A stretch of 64,000 nt of DNA from Paenibacillus sp. JQZ6Y-1 (GTDB taxonomy: Bacteria > Bacillota > Bacilli > Paenibacillales > Paenibacillaceae): the NCBI RefSeq assembly GCF_040719145.1, contig NZ_JBFDUZ010000003.1, positions 372,001 through 436,000 of the forward strand, in the 5' to 3' direction. Below, one piece after another: positions 41,071 to 49,061 of this stretch. The number at the start of each line of letters is the position of its first letter. The stretch's first letter is position 1. Position numbers and translations under genes: made by a program. Under the pieces are notes generated by a model that was given only the letters and a program-made list of their open reading frames with translations, was not told the DNA's origin and did no database searches.

Positions 41071-41880
41071 TCATTTGTATTGCCCGGCTTTCACACGTTC
41101 ACGAAAGGCTTTACGCTGTTCTGCATTCATGCCCAGATAGCCATCTGGTGATTGTGCATCATCCGCACCTAGCGCGCCCGGTGACCCGTTGGCATTTTGT
41201 TGTAGTTTGCGTATCGTTTCCTGCTCCGCCTGCTGCTTTGCAGCCTGCACGCGGCTGTCATACGTATGAATTTTGTAAGCATGGTCGAGCATCAGACCGT
41301 TTTCAGCAGCAATTGCGATGATTTCATTCTTATATTTGGCGAAATCAGGGAAGTTAACAGTGTCCTGCTCCATAGCGGCGATTTTCGCCTCAACTTGTCG
41401 CAATTGATCTGCTGCCTTCAGCTGGTTCAGTTCCTGCTCATAGTTGGTTACCTTCTCATTCAGCGGCTGCACGTACTGACGGACCACATCCTCGTCCACA
41501 CCCAAACGCTGTGCTTCTGCTGCGATGTGTCGGTTCTGTTCTTCTTGCTGCAACGCCTGTTCGAACGCTTCGACACTGTCGAATCCATACAGACTGGCGG
41601 TACGCTTCGCCAATTCACTTTGGCGTTTGAAGGTGTCATAGCCGTCGTATTTGGTTTTGTACTCGTCTTCCAGCTTCTGACGGATCTGCTCGGTGCGGGC
41701 ATTCAGCGCCTTTGAGAAATCCTTTCCGTCATCTTGTACCTCGGCGGCAGGTACGTCTTCTACGCCCGTTTCAGCTGGTGTTTCCTGTGTATGGTCTGTC
41801 GTGTTTTGTGCGTGATCCTCTGTATCATTTTGCGGCTCGGCGACAACCGTCTCTTCAACGCCCTGTGTGAAATCTTCCAT
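41071..41880 (-). CDS. Phage scaffold protein
   Basis: A 269-residue acidic, coiled-coil protein. The start at 41880 (MEDFTQGVEETV) follows AGGAGG. The acidic N-terminal stretch, coiled-coil (NARTEQIRQKLEDEYKTKYDGYD, NEKVTNYEQELNQLKAA) and basic C-terminal helix (NAEQRKAFRERVKAGQYK) are the standard layout of a scaffold that guides capsid assembly. Immediately upstream of the capsid gene. Confidence 0.8.
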   Translation of the reverse strand: MEDFTQGVEETVVAEPQNDTEDHAQNTTDHTQETPAETGVEDVPAAEVQDDGKDFSKALNARTEQIRQKLEDEYKTKYDGYDTFKRQSELAKRTASLYGFDSVEAFEQALQQEEQNRHIAAEAQRLGVDEDVVRQYVQPLNEKVTNYEQELNQLKAADQLRQVEAKIAAMEQDTVNFPDFAKYKNEIIAIAAENGLMLDHAYKIHTYDSRVQAAKQQAEQETIRKLQQNANGSPGALGADDAQSPDGYLGMNAEQRKAFRERVKAGQYK

Positions 41881-41941
41881 CGTGCTTCCTCCTACCGCGC
41901 GGCGACCGCGGTTCGTTACGCCCGTATTTTGGCAAAACAAA

Positions 41942-41968
41942 GGGGCTATGGATTCTCACCATAGCCCC
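41942..41968 (-). terminator. Hairpin between the 41,975 gene and the scaffold gene
   Basis: A perfect 10-bp stem, GGGGCTATGG (41942-41951) with its complement (41959-41968), followed on the minus strand by TTTGTTTTG. May attenuate transcription into the capsid module or protect the mRNA end. Confidence 0.55.
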
Positions 41969-41974
41969 GCATGA

Positions 41975-42379
41975 TTATTTGCTTGTTTTCTTGTCTTTCG
42001 CTGACTCTTCCTCAACGTCCGTAGACTGATTCTGAGCTGGTTTCGCTGTTTCGATACCTTCTACTTTGTCTTTGCCCGGATACCCGTACTGCGTAGCGTA
42101 GACGCTGTATGCAGCCGTCTTGTCGTCTTTATCCGTGATGGCTTTGACGTTGACACTGGTGAAATCCAGTTGCTTACCGAAATTCTCTGTCGGTCGTAGT
42201 GTCATGCGATAGTCGCCGACCTTGAATTCCAGATCAATCTCACCTTCATTCTGGATGTAAAAGTGGTTCTGTTCTTCCTTGTACGTCCACGTTACACCCT
42301 TCTTGTCCGCGGTTTCGATGAACTGTGTCATCAAATCGCCGGATGTTTGACTTTCTGGCAGTGCTGATACTGTTGGCAT
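41975..42379 (-). CDS. Unknown virion-module protein
   Basis: A 134-residue soluble protein (WTYKEEQNHFYIQNEGEIDLEF, then TLRPTENFGKQLDF) with a charged Lys/Glu C-terminus. GAGGAGGG before the ATG. Lies between the portal and scaffold genes; a head-associated role is possible. Not recognised. Confidence 0.7.
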   Translation of the reverse strand: MPTVSALPESQTSGDLMTQFIETADKKGVTWTYKEEQNHFYIQNEGEIDLEFKVGDYRMTLRPTENFGKQLDFTSVNVKAITDKDDKTAAYSVYATQYGYPGKDKVEGIETAKPAQNQSTDVEEESAKDKKTSK

Positions 42380-42397
42380 GTTGAACCCTCCTCTATG

Positions 42398-42787
42398 TTA
42401 TTCACCTGTGACGGTGAGGTAGACGACTGTACCGTCCTGTACCCACTTTTCAAGCCCAGCGACCTGTATACCTACAACCGTGATTGCTGGACTACCCTGC
42501 GCCACCTGCACTGTTAGCACCTTCCGATCAGCGGATAGTGCTCTGGCAGAACAGCGAGGTACTTCGGCAGGGATAGAAGCGTTGATCATCGGTGTAGGCT
42601 GTATGGTCATAATGCTTTTAAACACCGCATTGCCTGCATTGGTGCCGGTATCGGTCAATTGGAATGTGGCAATACCGTTTGTCGTCGTACCGCGTGTGCT
42701 GTACTCTTTGACTTCCTTCCACCCTTGAGGTGTGTTCACCATTCTGGATGTGTATGCACTCATACCTTCCTCAAATTGGATTGGCAT
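42398..42787 (-). CDS. Unknown virion-module protein
   Basis: A 129-residue beta-rich protein (MPIQFEEGMSAYTSRMVNT...GIATFQLTDTGTNAGN). The start at 42787 lies after GGGGTGATC. The Thr/Gly/Val-rich composition suggests a head-decoration or fibre-like beta domain. Not recognised. Confidence 0.65.
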   Translation of the reverse strand: MPIQFEEGMSAYTSRMVNTPQGWKEVKEYSTRGTTTNGIATFQLTDTGTNAGNAVFKSIMTIQPTPMINASIPAEVPRCSARALSADRKVLTVQVAQGSPAITVVGIQVAGLEKWVQDGTVVYLTVTGE

Positions 42788-42791
42788 CGGA

Positions 42792-43133
42792 TCACCCCAC
42801 AAAGATATATTTCAGTGTAGTTGCGCCAGCACCTTTGAAGAACAACTTGCCCGTTGCAGTAATCGGACCCGCCTTACCACGTACTGGTATCTCCCAATGA
42901 TCCTCAGAGACTCCGGTCTTGTTGTGCATATAAACCTTGTTATCTCCCACATTTTGCAGGTAGATAATCTTGCCATTGACTACCAAGCTTTGCTCCGTGG
43001 TATTGTCGACAGCGAGTTTACCGTTTACCGTTCCACCATCCGGTAGCGAATCCGCAATCCTCAAGATCTTGTCACGAACAATGACTGTTCCTTCTACCGG
43101 AAGACCTGTGTCCGGGTCCCATGTAGTCGGCAA
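42792..43133 (-). CDS. Unknown virion-module protein
   Basis: A 113-residue beta-rich protein (GKLAVDNTTEQSLVVNGKIIYLQ, VRGKAGPITATGKLFFKG). TTG start after GGGAGGTG. It is adjacent to a similar-sized beta-rich gene; both may be minor structural proteins. Not recognised. Confidence 0.65.
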   Translation of the reverse strand: MPTTWDPDTGLPVEGTVIVRDKILRIADSLPDGGTVNGKLAVDNTTEQSLVVNGKIIYLQNVGDNKVYMHNKTGVSEDHWEIPVRGKAGPITATGKLFFKGAGATTLKYIFVG

Positions 43134-43147
43134 TGTTCACACCTCCC

Positions 43148-44977
43148 TCAGTATCCTACGTCTTGCGGCATAGGCGGTACATCAGATGGCATCGTTTCAG
43201 GGGCGGCTTGCTGTTGCGCCATCATCGCCTGTTGCAAAGACGGCAGGTTTTGCATGACCAGCTGCAATTGTTGTTCTGGTGCCATCTGAGCGAATGCGTC
43301 GCGCTCTTCTGAACTCATGGTGTTGTACAGCTGGTCCATCTCGCCGATGATCCCCTTCTGTTCGTCCAATTCCTTGAGCAAGCGATCACGATAAGGAACC
43401 ACATTCTTCGGCATCAGTTGCAGATACTGCACGTAGGTAATGCGCTGGGTTGCCAATGCTTCTTGCAAACCAGATACAACGAGTGATTCGCTGTACATGG
43501 AGCCCGGACCTACGTCGATTTTGAGTTGCATCGGTGTATCTGCATACTCTGAACCGTTGAACATGACAGGCATGTCGTTACCGTCATCATCTTTCACAGT
43601 CATTTGACGATCTGTGTTGTAGCGAATCTTAAAGAAGGCTTCCCATATGCGTCCAATATCCTCGACGACACTGTTGAACCGACGCTTAATGGACTCAATA
43701 GGGATAGCAGCCGCCTTTTGCAGCAGCATAATCGCTGTTGCATTCAGCTCACTACTGGGCGCCGCCCCTGTGCTGGCTTCATCAGCCCCTGCCACTTGGC
43801 GAGTGTAGGCGAGAATGGCTTCCACCAGCTGAGAGGCATTGCTGCTGATTGGTCCCGGGTTCAGGTAGTTGATGCCCCATCCTGCATTCGGGTCACCCGT
43901 CACCTCAATCATCTCACCGGGCGCGTTGGTCACCTTACTCGGATCAATGGAACCGGGTCGGTACATCAGCTTAGGCCATCCTGTAAGCTGCACCGATAGG
44001 ATCTGCATGGCAATCAGCGTATTGATGGCTTTCTGGTTGGGAATCAGCCCCTCGGTGTCACCCAGCCCATAAATGGACTTCTTACGGCGATCCCACTGCA
44101 TAACAGCCAGCGGATAAATCTCCAATCCGGTATCTGTACGCTCTTTGATGGTGATGCCGCTACAGGTTTTAGCGTAGTACACACGCCATTTGCCCGTTTG
44201 CTTATCACGCTCGCGCCAGTACCGGGTTAGGACAGTGACTTTGTTGCTATCGTTCAGTTCCACCGCTGCACCATCATAGTCTGTGTCTGCCGCTTGTGTA
44301 TCCGACTTGATCATCTTGACCGTTAGCTCGGATATCTTGTTGTCACGAGCCTGCTGGCGTACCCAGTCTACCGGTTCACGGCAACTTAGGATGATCCACG
44401 GCTGTTTTTGCACCTTACGCTGCTGTGGATTACCAAAGAAGCAGTTAATCGGGTCAATGATCTCACCTTCCATCTGCCCAATCCACGGGTATCTGCCGCC
44501 ACCTTGTGCGTCATTGTCCCAGTAGAAGTGCCAAATGGCTGTACCCGTATTAGCAGCGACGTTCAGTGCTTCCTCATTGAGGTCATCCATCTTCATGCGC
44601 TCCCACACAGCATCGGCTACCTTGCTGAACATCTGCGCCGGGTCCATCATTTCTTGAACATCCATCATATCAAGCGGCTGGTCTTCGTCGATTTCCTCAA
44701 GCGAGTAGATCATCTTAATCTGCTCACTCATGACATTGGCAACCTTGTGGTTCTCGATGAACCGAATGATGTTGAACACCGGACGTGGTAGATCACGCGT
44801 GCGTCTGGTTGCTGCTGGCCATTGTTCGCCTGCCTTAAATCGTTCAAATGTACGCCACTTGCTGATGTAACCCATACGGCGGAAGTAGGACAGCCCTTGT
44901 TCATGCTGTCTGCTGATCTCACCAGCTAAGGTCAATCCTTGTAGCTGCTTCTCTTGCTCTGCTTCCGTCATGCTCAC
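43148..44977 (-). CDS. Portal protein, P22-like
   Basis: A 609-residue portal subunit: the DNA entry ring of the capsid. N-terminal GYISKWRTFERFKAGEQWP and VFNIIRFIENHKVANV, the central VLTRYWRERD and ETGLxxYPLAVMQWDRRKKSIYGLGD-like stretch, and an acidic Gln-rich C-terminus match the P22 gp1-type portals. GTG start overlapping the preceding stop by 4 bases (GTGA). Encoded between the small 67-aa gene and head genes, as in short-tailed phages. Confidence 0.88.
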   Translation of the reverse strand: MSMTEAEQEKQLQGLTLAGEISRQHEQGLSYFRRMGYISKWRTFERFKAGEQWPAATRRTRDLPRPVFNIIRFIENHKVANVMSEQIKMIYSLEEIDEDQPLDMMDVQEMMDPAQMFSKVADAVWERMKMDDLNEEALNVAANTGTAIWHFYWDNDAQGGGRYPWIGQMEGEIIDPINCFFGNPQQRKVQKQPWIILSCREPVDWVRQQARDNKISELTVKMIKSDTQAADTDYDGAAVELNDSNKVTVLTRYWRERDKQTGKWRVYYAKTCSGITIKERTDTGLEIYPLAVMQWDRRKKSIYGLGDTEGLIPNQKAINTLIAMQILSVQLTGWPKLMYRPGSIDPSKVTNAPGEMIEVTGDPNAGWGINYLNPGPISSNASQLVEAILAYTRQVAGADEASTGAAPSSELNATAIMLLQKAAAIPIESIKRRFNSVVEDIGRIWEAFFKIRYNTDRQMTVKDDDGNDMPVMFNGSEYADTPMQLKIDVGPGSMYSESLVVSGLQEALATQRITYVQYLQLMPKNVVPYRDRLLKELDEQKGIIGEMDQLYNTMSSEERDAFAQMAPEQQLQLVMQNLPSLQQAMMAQQQAAPETMPSDVPPMPQDVGY

Positions 44978-45177
44978 GTGTCATCACCTTCCTTCAAGCC
45001 GTTAATCCACTCGTCCATGATATTGCCCTTCTGTTTATCCAACATTTCTCGCTGCTCAGGCGTAAGCACCACGACCTGCTTGATCATCTCGCGCATCTTG
45101 GTATTGATCAGTGCAATCGTCTCTGGTTCCAGCGCTGGCAGTTCGAGCAGGTCCCCTAGTTTACTCAATTCATCCAC
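44974..45177 (-). CDS. Small protein between TerL and portal
   Basis: A 67-residue helical protein (MDELSKLGDLLELPALEPE, then REMIKQVVVLTPEQREML). GTG start after TTGAGGTG, overlapping the portal start by 4 bases. Unknown; could assist packaging or portal assembly. Confidence 0.7.
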   Translation of the reverse strand: MDELSKLGDLLELPALEPETIALINTKMREMIKQVVVLTPEQREMLDKQKGNIMDEWINGLKEGDDT

Positions 45178-45188
45178 GTATATTCACC

Positions 45189-46703
45189 TCAATAACTCCA
45201 ATCTACATAGCCAGATGGTTCTTCTAAATTACTTCGGAATTGGTACGGCGTTTGATCCCGCTGTTCCTCTGGTATCGTCGACTTCGCATACAAGAACCGG
45301 TGCAGCGCCTGTGACATGGCATCCACTTGGTCGTCGTTCTTACCATTCGGGAAGCTTGCAGCTTCTTCCACAAAGTCATGAACCCATTCAGCACCGCGGG
45401 GCAAGAACACTTGTTTCGCTTCAATTGTAGGCAATACAGCATTCACACGCGCCACCTTACCGCCTTCTGGATTAACTGGGATAATGCCGTTGATGACTGT
45501 ATGCAGCGTGTCGATAATGGCTGAACCGTTGGCTTTATCCTCAACCAGCTTGGCGTACGCATCTGGATGCTTGTTGCTCATGTTCTGGATTGTCTGCACC
45601 GTAGCGGTGAAGTTCATCTTTGCCCGCACCTGATCGATTAAGTAGATATAGGCATCACGCTTACCCCACACTTGCACGACCACAAAATCGCTGTCATCCG
45701 TTCCTTTGAATGCAGCATCTACACTAATCAGCTTCGTTGCCATGACTGGTAGATGACGTGGGTCATCATAGTACTGCCACCAGTCACGCTTGATCACGTT
45801 ACCCTCTTGGCTGGTCGGTCGTCCCTGATACAGCGCATTGAAGCTGCTAGGGTACGCCTTGCGCATGCGGATAAAGTCATGACCATATCGCTCTGGCCAT
45901 AGCGGATCACCGGGCAACCTGCCCAGTTCATCATCTTCCTCAGCTTCCAGTGGCAGGTTCACGCTACGCCACGGTAACGGCTCGGCATACTCACGATTCA
46001 GTAGCCGTCCACACAGGTCATCCTCGTGCCACCGCGTCATGATCACAATCACGATAGCGCCCGGATGTATCCGCGTAGACAGCGAGTCAATCCACTCTTG
46101 CCACTGCTTATCACGCATGGTGTCGCTGTTGGCTTCCTCGCGGTTCTTGATCGGGTCATCGATGATGATGCAATCACCCCATGAAGAACCTGTCACGCCG
46201 GACATGATACCTCTGGAGATCATCCCGCCGCGCGTCTTCTTGCCATCCTTACTCACACCCCACTCTGACTTGGAACGCGTATCACCAGCCAGTTCAACGC
46301 CAAATAAGCTTGAGCCATGTGCCGCAAGCTTATCCTTGTTCTTCCCGCCAAACTTTTCAGCGAACCCCTCGTTGTAACTAACCTCGATAACACCCTCGTC
46401 TGGGAAGTTACCCAAGAAGAATGAAGGAAATGTCTCAGTAATGTGCATCGACTTACCATGCTGCGGCGGCATGCTGATCATGAAGTACTGTGTCTCCATC
46501 GGCAATTCGCCAGCTAACATCATCTTACGCTTGACTACAGCATCGTTGAGTATATTGCATACGTATTCGCCATGCCGCGTGTACGTGTACATGTTGCCGT
46601 GTACATAGCGCACATAAGCATAATAGTCTGTAGCTGCTTCGTAGCGTTCTTCATCCTCCAACAGTTGGATCAGTTCCAATTCTTCGGCGGCGCTCAAGCT
46701 CAT
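45189..46703 (-). CDS. terL: Terminase large subunit
   Basis: A 504-residue DNA-packaging motor. The ATPase half has a P-loop MPPQHGKSM (78-86) and Walker B CIIIDDP (178-184), with the coupling motif VIVIMTRWHEDDL. The nuclease half has LISVDAAFKGTDDSDF (Asp 329) and a late acidic QVDAMSQAL. This resembles Terminase_6 type proteins of Gram-positive phages. It overlaps the small subunit gene by 53 bases. Confidence 0.95.
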   Translation of the reverse strand: MSLSAAEELELIQLLEDEERYEAATDYYAYVRYVHGNMYTYTRHGEYVCNILNDAVVKRKMMLAGELPMETQYFMISMPPQHGKSMHITETFPSFFLGNFPDEGVIEVSYNEGFAEKFGGKNKDKLAAHGSSLFGVELAGDTRSKSEWGVSKDGKKTRGGMISRGIMSGVTGSSWGDCIIIDDPIKNREEANSDTMRDKQWQEWIDSLSTRIHPGAIVIVIMTRWHEDDLCGRLLNREYAEPLPWRSVNLPLEAEEDDELGRLPGDPLWPERYGHDFIRMRKAYPSSFNALYQGRPTSQEGNVIKRDWWQYYDDPRHLPVMATKLISVDAAFKGTDDSDFVVVQVWGKRDAYIYLIDQVRAKMNFTATVQTIQNMSNKHPDAYAKLVEDKANGSAIIDTLHTVINGIIPVNPEGGKVARVNAVLPTIEAKQVFLPRGAEWVHDFVEEAASFPNGKNDDQVDAMSQALHRFLYAKSTIPEEQRDQTPYQFRSNLEEPSGYVDWSY

Positions 46704-47409
46704 CGATCCTCGCCCTCCGTTCTTCCGGTGTCAAATCGTTGATGGTCACGCTGTTGATCATGCCACCAGACACCTTTAGATTGTCTTGGAACATGCCAAG
46801 ATGGCGGGCTACATTCTCAAGCGCTTTGTCTTGGTCACGTAGCTTTACTTCTATACCAGTACGACTTTCCTTAACACCGTTGTATAGCAGCTTCTCTTTA
46901 TGACCAAGATCACGCGTATCCTCAATCACCACTTGGCTAAACCCTTCACCTTTACAATTCGGGCATTTCGGATGCGGTCTTATTGTGCGATCAAACCCGA
47001 ATCCACCTTCATCGGAAACTATATTAGGTGGTCTATCATCTTTAGCCGCAATTCGGTTTTCCGCTTCCTGTGCTTGGTCATGTTCTTCCTTGTCCTTCCA
47101 CTGGTAATGGTGGTCAATGCCAAAGCAGTAGCGGCAGCACGTCTTGCGGTGGTATATGATCTCATTCGGATCAGCCGTAGCTATATCCCACCACTGTTGC
47201 AATACCATGTCGGCAGTAATGTTGAGCCGTTTAGACCGCTCCTTCATCTCAACCTCGATAGCCGCTGCTATTTCAGGTTTTCTCAGGTGCTCATGACCAA
47301 TCGATCCTGCTGTAGTCAAACTGTATCCTGCCCGTATTGCCGCTTGCGTGGCGTTGAGATCAACCATGTATTCTTCGACGAAACGTTGCTGTTTGTCGTT
47401 CAACGCCAT
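46651..47409 (-). CDS. terS: Terminase small subunit with zinc-ribbon insertion
   Basis: A 252-residue protein whose N-terminus is the Terminase_2 DNA-binding region (LNDKQQRFVEEYMVDLNATQAAIRAGYS). The middle holds an extra zinc ribbon, CCRYCFG...CPNCKGEG, followed by a helical C-terminus (TPEERRARIDELERRRRIG). It should recognise the packaging site and load TerL. The zinc-ribbon insertion makes it longer than the typical 150-180 residues. Confidence 0.88.
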   Translation of the reverse strand: MALNDKQQRFVEEYMVDLNATQAAIRAGYSLTTAGSIGHEHLRKPEIAAAIEVEMKERSKRLNITADMVLQQWWDIATADPNEIIYHRKTCCRYCFGIDHHYQWKDKEEHDQAQEAENRIAAKDDRPPNIVSDEGGFGFDRTIRPHPKCPNCKGEGFSQVVIEDTRDLGHKEKLLYNGVKESRTGIEVKLRDQDKALENVARHLGMFQDNLKVSGGMINSVTINDLTPEERRARIDELERRRRIGTDPTVGG

Positions 47410-47446
47410 GTAATCACCTCCCGCTTATGAAATTTACTATCGCAAT

Positions 47447-47743
47447 TTAGTCCAGTACGATTACCCAATCCTCAGAAAGCATATCCGACTGTGTAGCTGT
47501 CCATCCCGGTTGCCATTTCTGTTGTGCATTCCACATCGCAATATATGGTTGAGAATCCAGTGGAGTATCTACACCAATGTGCTTGGCTGTACGATCATTT
47601 ACCTTTGCACCTGGTTCCTGTGTGGAATATGGTGGTAGTTGCAATGCTGGCATAAGCACAATCCACATCCCTTTACCGTTCCATCCTTCACGCGCTACTT
47701 TCATACCAATCTTCAAACGTTCAATAGCATCTCCAAATGTCAT
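47447..47743 (-). CDS. DUF2829 protein, Tad2-like candidate
   Basis: A 98-residue DUF2829 protein: FGDAIERLKIGMKVAREGWNG, MWIVLMPAL and the C-terminal WQPGWTATQSDMLSEDWVIVL are the family's hallmark segments. DUF2829 is the domain of Tad2, a phage protein that sequesters the Thoeris signal gcADPR. Whether this copy is a functional sponge is inference; many DUF2829 proteins are untested. GGGAGG precedes the ATG. Confidence 0.85.
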   Translation of the reverse strand: MTFGDAIERLKIGMKVAREGWNGKGMWIVLMPALQLPPYSTQEPGAKVNDRTAKHIGVDTPLDSQPYIAMWNAQQKWQPGWTATQSDMLSEDWVIVLD

Positions 47744-47775
47744 GTTGAACCTCCCTGTTATTTATTGATCAATAA

Positions 47776-48009
47776 TCAAAATGTATTCCGCATGATAGTA
47801 GGGTAGTGATCACGCGGCTTTGTGTAATTACAACCACCCTGCCCAGCGGTACCAATACCACCAATCTGAACACCAATAGAACGATGTTTCTCCCATGGCG
47901 TTGGTTTATGCCCCCATAAATTCGGCATCTTATTCGCTTCAACCTTACTCTGATACGCCGCCAACTCTTCCGCCGTGCCTTCCAACGTGCCGTCTGGATG
48001 AATCTTCAT
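47776..48009 (-). CDS. Small phage protein, unknown
   Basis: A 77-residue protein (GTAEELAAYQSKVEANKMPNLWG, GGIGTAGQGGCNYTKPRDHYP) overlapping its upstream neighbour by 4 bases. Not recognised. Confidence 0.65.
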   Translation of the reverse strand: MKIHPDGTLEGTAEELAAYQSKVEANKMPNLWGHKPTPWEKHRSIGVQIGGIGTAGQGGCNYTKPRDHYPTIMRNTF

Positions 48010-48275
48010 TCGCTCACCTCGCTATCGATAATCTTTAATACTGTCCGCATCGGTGTATTGCCACCACCTTGTATTTCACATGTCAGTTGATGTGCATTTC
48101 CAAGTAACTGCTTAGATATTTGATATATCATTTCATTGTGCCGTCGTATAAATCCATTTTGCTTTTCAAAAACGCCAGAGTTAATCCATACTTCCTCGAA
48201 CGACTCTGGCATGTTGACCACACAGCTTGTATCCGCACCAAATTCACCTAAATAGCGCAACGCTTCTACGCTCAA
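48006..48275 (-). CDS. Small phage protein, unknown
   Basis: An 89-residue protein (ALRYLGEFGADTSCVVNMPESFEEVW, then IRRHNEMIYQISKQL). The TTG at 48275 is a weak start; the frame is open a little further upstream with protein-like sequence (YLDAGGDFG) but no start codon. Unknown. Confidence 0.6.
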   Translation of the reverse strand: MSVEALRYLGEFGADTSCVVNMPESFEEVWINSGVFEKQNGFIRRHNEMIYQISKQLLGNAHQLTCEIQGGGNTPMRTVLKIIDSEVSE

Positions 48276-48305
48276 TCCAAAATCGCCACCAGCATCAAGG
48301 TACGG

Positions 48306-48365
48306 TTAATGCAGCGCACTCAAGAATTCTTTCAGTTGCGAATCCGACCACCTTACTTCAACCAT
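48306..48365 (-). CDS. Possible micro-ORF (19 aa)
   Basis: MVEVRWSDSQLKEFLSALH, with GAGGTG six bases before the ATG. It lies just upstream of the 48,006-48,275 gene and may be its leader or a short real peptide. Supported only by the ribosome site. Confidence 0.33.
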   Translation of the reverse strand: MVEVRWSDSQLKEFLSALH

Positions 48366-48392
48366 ACTCATCACCTCATATACAAAATAAAA

Positions 48393-48414
48393 AGAGACCA
48401 GTCACCTGATCTCT
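48393..48414 (-). terminator. Terminator downstream of the tRNA region
   Basis: AGAGACCAG (48393-48401) pairs with CTGATCTCT (48406-48414), one mismatch, followed on the minus strand by TTTTTATTTTG. It would end a transcript containing the tRNA and the structured region. Confidence 0.75.
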
Positions 48415-48560
48415 GTGTAATCGTATGGAGCGCACCCTACAATGCCGATGCGCGTCGCCTCGTGACCGCTCAGAATTTCACTGGCTGATGACACATCCAA
48501 TTAACCTGCACAGTTGCAGAGTCTGAGTGTCCTGCTTATCCTTTCGGATTTCATCACTAA

Positions 48561-48632
48561 CAGGCACGGCAGGATTCGAACCTGCAACCTATCGGTTAAC
48601 AACCGAGCGCTCTACCGTTGAGCTACACGCCT
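48561..48632 (-). tRNA. Phage-encoded tRNA-Asn (GTT)
   Basis: A 72-nt cloverleaf on the minus strand: acceptor AGGCGTG/CGTGCCT with two G-U pairs, D-arm GCTC/GAGC, anticodon loop TTGTTAA (GTT) on a CTCGG/CCGAT stem with one mismatch, T-arm GCAGG-TTCGAAT-CCTGC, discriminator G. CCA is not encoded. The weak acceptor and anticodon stems suggest a slightly degenerate, phage-carried copy. Confidence 0.88.
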
Positions 48633-48639
48633 ATATTCA

Positions 48640-49061
48640 GTTGAGCCATAGGACTTTCACCTATGGAATAGGCTGTGAATTATGTTTAAGCCTATCATTT
48701 AACCGACAGCCATATTATGTCGGCACCCACTATATAAGATAGTCGCGTCTATCTTCCGCCACTCAACGAGAATACAGAGACGGGGGAAACCGCATCTGCA
48801 TGAACGGATGTTGCAGCACATAGCTGCGGGAAAGAGACTACTCAATCCCCTTCCCGCAACCAGCCAGTTCCCCCATCCCAGAAACTGACCAGCCACAGGT
48901 GTGTAAAAATCGCTATTGCAACTGTGCACCGTGCGCCTAATTCAACCACCGCATGGTCATCGCTTGCGCCGATGCACATCTTGCCATATACCTATTCTAT
49001 CATGCTGATTTGCTTGTTTTCGCTCATTAAACAATCACGTTGCGCTCACAAAACGCTCATG
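48640..49061 (-). other. Structured non-coding region beside the tRNA
   Basis: About 420 bases without a convincing gene but with several perfect stems: CCATAGG/CCTATGG (48646-48666), ATAGGCT/AGCCTAT (48668-48695), CCGACA/TGTCGG (48703-48723), GATAG/CTATC (48738-48753) and TGCGGGAA/TTCCCGCA (48825-48858). It lies between the late regulator and the tRNA on the late strand, near the packaging genes. A structured RNA, a processed leader or a packaging site are all possible. Confidence 0.5.

Noticed and set aside
43604-45430. Plus-strand open frames opposite portal and terminase genes
   Set aside because: Antisense shadows of strongly supported phage genes.
48411-48545. A second tRNA near the tRNA-Asn
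   Set aside because: No T-loop consensus or cloverleaf could be built; only a short CTGC/GCAG hairpin is present.
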